Part shown: piece after piece, positions 11,041 to 18,688 of the stretch
Position numbering within the stretch: the stretch's first letter is position 1
Layout: each line of letters opens with the position of its first letter
NCBI RefSeq assembly: GCF_006538165.1
Contig: NZ_BDLU01000001.1
Location: forward strand, 30,219 to 94,218
Direction of reading: 5' to 3'
Length of the DNA stretch: 64,000 bases
DNA from: Komagataeibacter diospyri
GTDB lineage: Bacteria; Pseudomonadota; Alphaproteobacteria; Acetobacterales; Acetobacteraceae
Notes under the pieces: model-generated
What the model was told of the DNA's origin: nothing
What the model saw: the letters and a program-made list of their open reading frames with translations, nothing else
Database searches by the model: none
Position numbers and translations under genes: made by a program

Positions 11041-12863
11041 TGTGTGGCATTGTAGGGGTTGTCGGCAGCAGTCAGGCCACGCCGGTTATTCTGGATGCCC
11101 TGCGCAGGCTGGAATATCGCGGTTATGATTCCGCTGGTATCGCCACGCTGGAAGAAGGTCACGTTGAACGCCGTCGCGCGGCAGGCAAGCTGGACCATCT
11201 GGCCACCCTTCTGGCGCGCATGCCGCTGCCGGGTGTGACAGGTATTGGCCATACACGCTGGGCCACGCATGGGGCGCCCACCGAAAACAATGCCCACCCC
11301 CATGGGACGGAACGCGTATCGGTCGTCCATAACGGCATTATCGAGAATTTCGAGGAACTGCGCCAGGAACTGGAGGCGGCCGGACAGGTCTTTTCAACCG
11401 ATACGGACAGCGAGACGATCGCCCAGCTGGTTGATTACCACCTGCAGCGCGGCCTTTCCCCACGGGAGGCAGCGCATGAATGTCTCAAGCGGCTTGAAGG
11501 AGCCTATGCGCTGGCCATGATTTTCGCGGGTCATGATGGCATGGTCATCGGTGCGCGCCATGGTGCGCCGCTGGTGGTGGGCTTTGGCGATAACGAGATG
11601 TTCCTTGGTTCCGACAGCCTGGCCCTTGCGCCGCTGACACGCCGCATCGCCTATCTGGATGATGGGGACTGGACCGTGGTGACACCCGCGGGCGCTGCGT
11701 TCTTTGACATGGCGGGGAATCCGGTTGAACGCCCGGTCAGGCTGACCGCGCTGATTGCGGCATCGGTCGGCAAGGATGGCTACCGGCATTATATGGAAAA
11801 GGAACTGCACGAACATCCCGTCGTGATCGGGCAGACATTGCAACGCCTGATCGACCCGGCCACCCGGCGCGTCGTGATGCCGGACCTGCCATTCGACCTC
11901 GCCACCATCCCGCGCGTGGTGCTGACGGCCTGCGGGTCGGCTTTTTACGCTGGCATGATCGGGCGGTACTGGATCGAACAGTATGCGCGCCTGCCAGTCG
12001 ATATCGATGTAGCGAGCGAGATGCGCTACCGCAACCCGCCACTGGCCACGGGCGGGCTTGGGCTGCTGATTTCCCAGTCGGGCGAGACGGCGGATACGCT
12101 GGCGGCCCTGCGTGGCATGCGGGCGGCGGGGCAGCACATCGTCTCGGTTCTCAATGTGGAACAGAGCAGCATGGCACGGGAAAGCGATGCCGTGCTGGGC
12201 ACCGTGGCGGGCCCGGAAATATCGGTTGCCAGCACCAAGGCCTTTACCGCGCAGCTTTCCGTCCTTGCGTGCCTGACCATCGCCCTGGGGCGTGCGCGCG
12301 GGCTGATTACCGCGCAGCAGGAAGAAGGCATGGTGACCGCCCTGCTGGACCTGCCCAGCAAGGCGACCGAGATATTCGAACGTCATGACGAAATCCGCCG
12401 CATGGCCACCATCGTGGCGGATGCGCGTGACGTGCTATACCTTGGTCGTGGGGCAATGTTCCCCGTGGCGCTGGAAGGGGCGCTGAAGCTTAAGGAAATC
12501 ACGTATATCCACGCTGAAGCCTATGCCGCGGGCGAGATGAAGCACGGCCCGATTTCACTGATCGACAGTACGGTGCCAGTGGTGGCGACCGTGCCGTCCG
12601 GGCCTCTGTTTGAAAAAACGCTGTCCAACCTGCAGGAAGCCAGGGCCCGTGGTGGTCGCCTGCTGGTGTTCACGGACATGGCGGGGGCGCCGCGGCTACG
12701 TGAAATCGCGGAATGCGTGGTGGCGATCCCGACAGTAGATGAATTCGTGGCCCCGATCCTGCAGACCATCCCGGTGCAGATCCTGGCCTATGAAGTCGCC
12801 CTGCTGAAGGGCACGGATGTGGACCAGCCGCGCAACCTCGCCAAATCCGTGACTGTTGAATAG
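11040..12863 (+). CDS. glmS: Glucosamine-6-phosphate synthase
   Basis: 607 residues, full length. It converts fructose-6-phosphate and glutamine to glucosamine-6-phosphate. The N-terminus MCGIVGVVG exposes the catalytic Cys after Met removal; HTRWATHG and LEYRGYDSAG complete the glutaminase half. Two SIS domains follow, with SQSGETADTLAALR and the AEGMKHGP-like segment AAGEMKHGPI. It ends DVDQPRNLAKSVTVE as in the family. No glmS ribozyme could fit, since the start overlaps glmU. Confidence 0.98.
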   Translation: MCGIVGVVGSSQATPVILDALRRLEYRGYDSAGIATLEEGHVERRRAAGKLDHLATLLARMPLPGVTGIGHTRWATHGAPTENNAHPHGTERVSVVHNGIIENFEELRQELEAAGQVFSTDTDSETIAQLVDYHLQRGLSPREAAHECLKRLEGAYALAMIFAGHDGMVIGARHGAPLVVGFGDNEMFLGSDSLALAPLTRRIAYLDDGDWTVVTPAGAAFFDMAGNPVERPVRLTALIAASVGKDGYRHYMEKELHEHPVVIGQTLQRLIDPATRRVVMPDLPFDLATIPRVVLTACGSAFYAGMIGRYWIEQYARLPVDIDVASEMRYRNPPLATGGLGLLISQSGETADTLAALRGMRAAGQHIVSVLNVEQSSMARESDAVLGTVAGPEISVASTKAFTAQLSVLACLTIALGRARGLITAQQEEGMVTALLDLPSKATEIFERHDEIRRMATIVADARDVLYLGRGAMFPVALEGALKLKEITYIHAEAYAAGEMKHGPISLIDSTVPVVATVPSGPLFEKTLSNLQEARARGGRLLVFTDMAGAPRLREIAECVVAIPTVDEFVAPILQTIPVQILAYEVALLKGTDVDQPRNLAKSVTVE

Positions 12864-12928
12864 ACACAAGGGCCATAACCGGCACAATCACCGCTAGTAC
12901 ATACAACCGGAACAGGGGCATGACGCAC

Positions 12929-13924
12929 ATGGCAGTACAAACGGCAATCCCCCATGGGGCAGGACCGTCTGTCCTTGTGCGCGGTGCGGGCGTGTCGGGT
13001 CTGACGGCGGCCGTGACCCTGGCTGAACGCGGCGCGCGGGTCAGCGTGCATGAATGTGGCGGGCGTGTCGGCTGGGGGGCGTCATGGAAGGCTGGCGGCA
13101 TGCTGGCCCCATGGTGCGAGGCCGAGTCCGCCACCCCGGACGTAACCGCACAGTCCCTTGCTTCCCTTGACTGGTGGGACGCACATGTGCCCGGCGTGGA
13201 CCGCAATGGAACCCTTGTGCTGGCGCCGCCGCGTGACGTGCGCGAAATCATGCGTTTCGCGCGCCGTACCTCACATTATTCCACGATTGGCGAAGGTGAG
13301 ATCGCGCAGCTTGAACCTGACCTTGCCGACCGTTTTTCCCGTGCGCTGTTTTTCGCGGGCGAAGGACATGTCAATCCGCGCGACGCCCTGCAGGCGCTGG
13401 CTGTAAGGCTGGTGGAACTGGGGGGGAGCCTGCAGTTCAATGTGCCACCTGACACCAGTACGGCAGGCTATGACTGGGTGGTGGACTGCACCGGTATAGC
13501 GGCGCGCGACCAGATGGCGGACATGCGTGGGGTGCGGGGTGAAATGCTGCTGCTGCGCTGTCCCGATGTCACGCTGCATCGCCCGGTGCGCATGTTGCAC
13601 CCACGTATTCCCATCTACATCGTGCCCCGTGCGGGACATGTATATATGGTAGGGGCAACCATGATTGAAAGCGAGAACGCAGGCCCCATGACCCTGCGTT
13701 CGATGGTGGAGATGCTGGGGGCGGTCTATGCCCTGCACCCGGCATTCGGGGAGGCCGAGATACTGGAAACCGGCACCGGCCTGCGCCCGTCCTATCCCGA
13801 CAACATGCCCGCCGTCAGGCAGTCGGGACGGCATATCCATATCAACGGCATGTATCGCCATGGCTTCCTGCTTTCCCCTGTTCGCGCGGCCGAGGCGGCT
13901 GATATCGTGTTGGGTGAAGGCTGA
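12929..13924 (+). CDS. thiO: Glycine oxidase ThiO-like FAD oxidoreductase
   Basis: 331-residue FAD-dependent amine oxidase of the DAO fold. ThiO oxidises glycine to the imine used for the thiazole ring of thiamine. The Rossmann motif is RGAGVSGLTAA near the start, and SWKAGGMLAPW matches the FAD-contacting GGMLAP block. GTGLRPSYPDNMP and the closing GMYRHGFLLSP are typical. AGGGG at 12914-12918 is ten bases from this ATG and only one from the ATG at 12920, so the later start is preferred. thiS-thiG-thiE downstream fix its role. Confidence 0.9.
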   Translation: MAVQTAIPHGAGPSVLVRGAGVSGLTAAVTLAERGARVSVHECGGRVGWGASWKAGGMLAPWCEAESATPDVTAQSLASLDWWDAHVPGVDRNGTLVLAPPRDVREIMRFARRTSHYSTIGEGEIAQLEPDLADRFSRALFFAGEGHVNPRDALQALAVRLVELGGSLQFNVPPDTSTAGYDWVVDCTGIAARDQMADMRGVRGEMLLLRCPDVTLHRPVRMLHPRIPIYIVPRAGHVYMVGATMIESENAGPMTLRSMVEMLGAVYALHPAFGEAEILETGTGLRPSYPDNMPAVRQSGRHIHINGMYRHGFLLSPVRAAEAADIVLGEG

Positions 13925-13947
13925 ACCCGGCAGAAGGGGGAATGGAC

Positions 13948-14148
13948 ATGCAGATTCTGGTGAATGACGAACATCATGATGTTACGGCAGCAAGCCTGGC
14001 TGCGTTGCTTGATGAACTGGGTTATGATGCCACTGCCCGTATCGCCACTGCGGTGGATGGCTGCTTTGTTGCGGCCAGCAGGCGTGCGGCCCATCCCCTG
14101 CATGATGGGGCGCGGGTGGAAATTCTGGCCCCCATGCAGGGAGGATAA
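13948..14148 (+). CDS. thiS: Sulfur carrier protein ThiS
   Basis: 66-residue ubiquitin-like sulfur carrier. It begins [12 protein letters not shown] and ends in the Gly-Gly tail MQGG that is adenylated and thiocarboxylated. [11 protein letters not shown] is the family helix. AAGGGGG at 13934-13940 is seven bases from the ATG at 13948 but one base from the in-frame ATG at 13942, which decides the start. It passes sulfur to ThiG, encoded five bases downstream. Confidence 0.93.
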   Translation: MQILVNDEHHDVTAASLAALLDELGYDATARIATAVDGCFVAASRRAAHPLHDGARVEILAPMQGG

Positions 14149-14153
14149 CCGCA

Positions 14154-14924
14154 ATGACCCTTTTTTACGGCACTGAACTGTCGTCACGCCTGATGCTGGG
14201 CACGGCGCAGTATCCGTCCCCCGAAATACTTGCTGATGCCGTCCGTCGCGCAGGGGCCGGAGTGGTCACCGTGTCACTGCGGCGCGAGGCGGCGGGGACG
14301 CGCGCGGGACAGGCGTTCTGGGCGCTGATCCGTGAACTGGATGTGCCCGTCCTGCCCAATACGGCGGGCTGTCATACCGTGCGTGAAGCGGTGACCACGG
14401 CACAGATGGCGCGTGAAGTGTTCGGCACGGACTGGATCAAGCTGGAGGTGATTGGTGAATCCGATACCCTGCAGCCCGATATGTTTGCACTGGTCGAAGC
14501 TGCCCGTATCCTGACGGAAGACGGGTTCAAGGTCTTTCCCTACATGACCGAGGATCTGGTCGGTGCGGAACGCCTGCTGCGCGCGGGATGTGAGGTACTT
14601 ATGCCATGGGGTGCGCCCATCGGGTCAGGCAAGGGGCTGAACAACCTGTTCGGGCTGCGCGCACTGCGCGCACATTTTCCCGATGTGCCCATGGTGGTTG
14701 ATGCCGGGATTGGCGTACCATCCCACGCAGCACAGGCGATGGAACTGGGATATGACGCGGTGCTGATCAATACGGCGGTAGCCAAGGCAGGCAACCCCGC
14801 GGAAATGGCGCGGGCCTTTGCCATGGCGGTGGAAGCAGGCCGCATGGCCTATGTTGCCGACCCGATGGAGGAACGTGACATGGCCGTGCCCTCCACCCCC
14901 GTGATCGGGCAGGCCGTACTATGA
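14154..14924 (+). CDS. thiG: Thiazole synthase ThiG
   Basis: 256-residue TIM-barrel enzyme that joins deoxyxylulose-5-phosphate, the glycine imine from ThiO and sulfur from Thi[14 protein letters not shown] opens the family signature, the Schiff-base lysine is in DWIKLEVIG, and [18 protein letters not shown] forms the phosphate site. GGGAGG nine bases upstream is a strong ribosome site. Its stop overlaps the thiE start as ATGA (14921-14924). Confidence 0.97.
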   Translation: MTLFYGTELSSRLMLGTAQYPSPEILADAVRRAGAGVVTVSLRREAAGTRAGQAFWALIRELDVPVLPNTAGCHTVREAVTTAQMAREVFGTDWIKLEVIGESDTLQPDMFALVEAARILTEDGFKVFPYMTEDLVGAERLLRAGCEVLMPWGAPIGSGKGLNNLFGLRALRAHFPDVPMVVDAGIGVPSHAAQAMELGYDAVLINTAVAKAGNPAEMARAFAMAVEAGRMAYVADPMEERDMAVPSTPVIGQAVL

Positions 14925-15541
14925 ACACCGCTCTCCCGTCGCGCATCTATCCGGTCGTGGACGCGGCGCACTGGGTTGGCAGTCTGGGACAGGCGGGCGC
15001 ACGACTGATCCAGTTGCGGCTCAAGGATATGGCGGAAGACAATCTGCGCCGTGAAATCCGTGAAGGTATCCGCCTGGCCCGTGCGCATGATGTGTGCCTG
15101 GTGCTGAATGATTACTGGCAGCTTGCGATTGAGGAAGGGGTGGATTTCATTCATCTGGGACAGGAAGATCTGGATACGGCGGACCTTTCGGGCATTCGCG
15201 CGGCGGGACTGAAGCTGGGGGTCAGCACCCATAGTGATGCTGAACTGGAACGCGCGCTGTCGGTTGCCCCCGATTACGTGGCGCTGGGGCCGGTCTGGCC
15301 CACGAAACTGAAGAAAATGCCCTGGGGACCGCAGGGCACGGAAAAACTGTCGATATGGAAGCAGCGCATTGGCGATATTCCGCTTGTCGCCATCGGGGGG
15401 ATTACCCTTGCGCGCGCGCCGCTGTGTATTGCGGCGGGGGCCGACTGCGTATCGGCAGTGTCCAATTTCATCCGCATGCCGGACCCGCAGGCACAGGTCA
15501 GGGCATGGCTGACCGCCACTGACCACGCGGTCAGGGTGTGA
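14921..15541 (+). CDS. thiE: Thiamine-phosphate synthase ThiE-type
   Basis: 206-residue TIM-barrel protein that couples the thiazole and pyrimidine phosphates. IQLRLKD matches the family QLR-x-K block, VLNDYWQLA replaces the usual LINDR segment, and [10 protein letters not shown] and [10 protein letters not shown] are diagnostic. The ending [19 protein letters not shown] carries the phosphate loop. Coupling to thiG supports ThiE over the regulator TenI, though TenI-like use cannot be excluded. No thiC or thiD lies nearby. Confidence 0.88.
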   Translation: MNTALPSRIYPVVDAAHWVGSLGQAGARLIQLRLKDMAEDNLRREIREGIRLARAHDVCLVLNDYWQLAIEEGVDFIHLGQEDLDTADLSGIRAAGLKLGVSTHSDAELERALSVAPDYVALGPVWPTKLKKMPWGPQGTEKLSIWKQRIGDIPLVAIGGITLARAPLCIAAGADCVSAVSNFIRMPDPQAQVRAWLTATDHAVRV

Positions 15542-15764
15542 AATTCTGGAACATAATGTGATGCATCATGTGTTGTTGATGCAACGTTGGTGTGGCATTA
15601 TTGATACTTGGCATATGGGGCTGCGAAGGAACGTCTTTCACGGCCAGATGTTGGTCTTGTAAGCCGGATTCTGTTGATCTGAAACGTGGTGGACATAATC
15701 TGTTCATGGTCAGCCATTAGGATCGGGCTGTAAGCGCAATATGGCCGGAAATCGGGGATTTTGA
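15542..15764. other. Intergenic region with an RNase P RNA 3'-end-like segment
   Basis: The gap between thiE and the antiporter is visibly AT-richer than its flanks and has no good frame. On the minus strand, 15674-15659 reads ACAGAATCCGGCTTAC, which matches the conserved 3' end of bacterial RNase P RNA. GTGGACA at 15689-15695 may be a further trace. The rest of rnpB, including its 5' half, is not seen; it would have to overlap the antiporter gene. This is a remnant or chance match, not a full gene. Confidence 0.35.
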
Positions 15765-18389
15765 ATGGAGATAGCGGGTCTGGCAGCAATTCTGATGGCA
15801 ATTGCCGTGCTGCTTGTCGTGGTCAGCGCGGTCCAGCCGCTTGCCCGCCGTCTGGAACTGTCCGAAACCGTCCTGCTTGCCATTGTGGGTATCGTGATCG
15901 GTGGCGCCGCCGACCTTGTGCTGCGCAATTCCCATCTGGAAATCTTCAATGGCGCGGCGCAGACGCTGCTGGATTTTCCCCTTAACAGCGAAGCATTCCT
16001 GCTGATTTTCCTGCCCATACTGGTATTCCAGGGGGCGCTGGGCATTGATGTGCGCAGGCTGGCGCATGAAACCGCGACCGTGCTGTTGCTGGCAGTGGTG
16101 GCGGTGGCGGTCTCGACCGCAGCCATTGGATTCGCGCTATATCCCTTTGCGGGTATGCCGCTGGCGGTGTGTCTGCTGCTCGGTTCCATTGTCGCGACGA
16201 CGGACCCTTCGGCAGTCGCAGGAATCTTCAAGGAAATCGGTGCGGCAAGCCGCCTGACGCGACTGGTGGAAGGGGAGGCGCTGCTGAATGACGCGGCCGC
16301 CATTTCCATTTTCACCATCCTGCTTGGCTCCATCACCTCGCATCACAAGATCATGCTGGGTGGCGCGGTGCTGGAGTTCCTTGTCTCCTTCATTGGCGCG
16401 CTGATTATCGGCATCGTGTTCGGCCGCCTGACCCTTATGGTCATTCCGGCTCTGGGGGCGGTACCCGCGGCGGAGGTCACGCTGACGGTGGCGCTGCCAT
16501 ACCTGTCCTATATCGTATGTGACGAATTCCTGGGTTTTTCCGGCGTGGTGGCCACGGCTGCGTCTGGCCTGACGATTTCGATCTACGGCCCGTCCACTTT
16601 CCGGCCACAGACCTGGCGATTCCTTAACGAATTGTGGCAGCAGCTTGTCTTCTGGGCCGGGTCGCTGGTGTTCGTGCTGGCATCCATGCTGGTGCCGCGC
16701 CTGCTGGTGGGCATGACCAAATGGGACTGCGTGCTGATCCTGCTGGCCGCAGGCGCGGGGCTGCTTGCGCGCGGAGCGGTGGTGTTTGGCATGCTGCCCA
16801 TTCTTGCCGCCACCAAGCTGTCGCCGCCCGTGCCGACCCCGTTCAAGGTCACGATGGTATGGGGGGGGCTGCGTGGCGCCATTACGCTGGCGCTGGCGCT
16901 GGCCGTTACGGAAAACGAACATGTTTCCAGCAGTATCGCCCACTTCATCGGTATTATCGCCACGGGATTCGTGCTGATTACCCTGTTCGTGAACGGGATG
17001 TCGCTGCGCTATCTCGTGCTGTTCCTCAAGCTGGACCAACTGCCGCTGATTGATCAGGCGCTGCGTCACCAGATCCTTGCCATAGGGCTGGGGGAAGTGC
17101 GAGACCAGACGCGGGAGGTCGCGGGCGAACTGGGCTTTTCCTCCAACGTCACCAATACGGTGGTGGAGGTAATTGATCGCCGCGTCCATTCGGAAGAACA
17201 GGCCAATACCTTTGACACCGCCCTGGGGGACCGGCAGCGCGTCACGCTGGCGCTGATTGTCGTTGCCAACCGGGAGCGCTCCATCCTGCTGGACCTGTTC
17301 CGCATACAGGGGTTGTCGCGCCGCGTGATGGAAACGCTGCTGCGTTCGGCCGAGGCAATGGTGGATGGCGCACGGCTGGAGGGACGTTTTGGCTATGTCC
17401 GCGCCCTGCGCCGCCGCCTGCGCCCATCGCTGCGTTTCCGTGTGGCGCAGGTCATCCACCATCGGTTCAATTTCGACACCCCCCTCATGTATTGCATGAT
17501 GGAGCGGTTCGAGATGCTGATGATCGGCTATTTCGTTTCCCTGTCACTGACCCGCTTCATGCGCCAGCGCATGGAGCCGACGCTGGGGACACGTATCAGT
17601 GAAATCGTGGGTGAAGTGCTGGGGCGGCAGTGCAAGCTGCTGGATGAGGCATTGCAGACCCTGCGACTGCATTACCATGGGTATTCCGAGGCGCTGGAAA
17701 ACCGTATGCTGCGCCAGATTGCACTAAGGCTGGAAGAAGAAAAATACGATACCCTGATGTCCGAATCGCTGTTGAGCGAGGAACTGCACCGGGAACTCCA
17801 CCGCGATGTGGAACACCGGCGCGAACAGCTGGATTTCAGGCTGAAATTCAATATCCGTGCGGGGATCGAAAGCCGCATCCATAAATTCCCCCTGTTTGAG
17901 GGGATGGCCGATGGCGTGCTGCATGACATCGCCATGAAAATGTCCATCCACTTCTCTTCTCCCGGGGAGCGGCTGTACCGCAAGGGACAGAAGGTACGCA
18001 CGGTCTATTTCATCAGCGCGGGTCTGGCGGAGACCCATTACCCTAAGCACGACGTGCGCTTTGGCGCAGGGGCTGTTCTGGGTGGGGAAGAAGCGTTGAA
18101 GGATGAACGTGTCACCGCGACCAGCCGTTCGCTGCAGTTCGGGCATTTCATGACGATGAGCGCACGCAACTTCCGCAAACTGGTGGAAGATTACCCCCGT
18201 ATTGGCGAAAACCTTGAACGTCTGGCACAGGCCCGTAACAAGGGTGAACTGCCCGATGCCCAGCTTCTACCGCAGGATGGGGAAGGCGCACCGCAAAGTC
18301 CTCCATCATATGATGCCATCGACCTTGCCACGGCACCCGTTACCCGCGCCATTCCCGTCCGGCAGGATGGTCAGGTCAGTGACGCCTGA
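15765..18389 (+). CDS. CPA1-family cation/proton antiporter with cNMP-binding-like domain
   Basis: 874 residues. About 12 hydrophobic segments fill the first 430 residues, with the ion-site motif GEALLNDAAAIS near 170-181 typical of NhaP/NHE exchangers. A long cytoplasmic part follows, rich in charged helices. Residues about 706-830 look like a cyclic-nucleotide-binding domain, with FPLFEGMADGVLHDIA at its start and a cassette-like GGEEALKDERVTATS with its Arg. It probably exchanges Na+ or K+ for protons under ligand control; neither ion nor ligand can be read from sequence. It resembles NHE-type exchangers with cNMP domains known in bacteria and sperm. Confidence 0.85.
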   Translation: MEIAGLAAILMAIAVLLVVVSAVQPLARRLELSETVLLAIVGIVIGGAADLVLRNSHLEIFNGAAQTLLDFPLNSEAFLLIFLPILVFQGALGIDVRRLAHETATVLLLAVVAVAVSTAAIGFALYPFAGMPLAVCLLLGSIVATTDPSAVAGIFKEIGAASRLTRLVEGEALLNDAAAISIFTILLGSITSHHKIMLGGAVLEFLVSFIGALIIGIVFGRLTLMVIPALGAVPAAEVTLTVALPYLSYIVCDEFLGFSGVVATAASGLTISIYGPSTFRPQTWRFLNELWQQLVFWAGSLVFVLASMLVPRLLVGMTKWDCVLILLAAGAGLLARGAVVFGMLPILAATKLSPPVPTPFKVTMVWGGLRGAITLALALAVTENEHVSSSIAHFIGIIATGFVLITLFVNGMSLRYLVLFLKLDQLPLIDQALRHQILAIGLGEVRDQTREVAGELGFSSNVTNTVVEVIDRRVHSEEQANTFDTALGDRQRVTLALIVVANRERSILLDLFRIQGLSRRVMETLLRSAEAMVDGARLEGRFGYVRALRRRLRPSLRFRVAQVIHHRFNFDTPLMYCMMERFEMLMIGYFVSLSLTRFMRQRMEPTLGTRISEIVGEVLGRQCKLLDEALQTLRLHYHGYSEALENRMLRQIALRLEEEKYDTLMSESLLSEELHRELHRDVEHRREQLDFRLKFNIRAGIESRIHKFPLFEGMADGVLHDIAMKMSIHFSSPGERLYRKGQKVRTVYFISAGLAETHYPKHDVRFGAGAVLGGEEALKDERVTATSRSLQFGHFMTMSARNFRKLVEDYPRIGENLERLAQARNKGELPDAQLLPQDGEGAPQSPPSYDAIDLATAPVTRAIPVRQDGQVSDA

Positions 18390-18688
18390 CCTTTTGGGAC
18401 GATACCGATCCATCTGATTATATGGCTGCTGCATGCAGCCGGGTCCGGTGCAGTTCAGGTACCTGCCTTGGAATGGCGACTGGGGGCCTGCAGGGCCTTA
18501 TCTTGCTGCTGTGTGCAAGCAAGTGCTGCCATGCAGGGCGCGATGGTGGTTGTGGTATGGGGACCGCTTCTTTCATGAAGGTGGCGTTTCCAGACGCATT
18601 CTGAAAAAAGCTTCATCAGAAACTTCTTTGTGATTTCCGGACTGTTTCAAACAGTGCCTCAATTCACGCCAGAAACGTCATTACAGCC
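18390..18688. other. Convergent intergenic region with hairpins and a repeat-like segment
   Basis: No credible gene. GGCTGC-TGCAT-GCAGCC at 18424-18440 is a perfect hairpin soon after the antiporter stop but lacks a T run. ACTGTTTCAAACAGT at 18641-18655 is a second hairpin, nearer the end of the DUF4175 gene. Between them, 18602-18634 (GAAAAAAGCTTCATCAG and following) resembles, from memory, a short intergenic repeat common in Komagataeibacter genomes. I could not test that. Confidence 0.4.

Noticed and set aside
12864..12928. TPP riboswitch before thiO
   Set aside because: Only 65 bases are available and neither the CTGAGA nor the ACCTGATCTGG core is present.
15560..16060. Complete rnpB gene on the minus strand
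   Set aside because: Only the 3' motif is seen. The conserved 5' GAGGAAAGTCC segment is absent and the region is occupied by the antiporter.
18433..18633. Small plus-strand frame after the antiporter
   Set aside because: No ribosome site, no homology-like pattern and Cys/Trp-rich composition; it crosses the hairpin and repeat-like segments.
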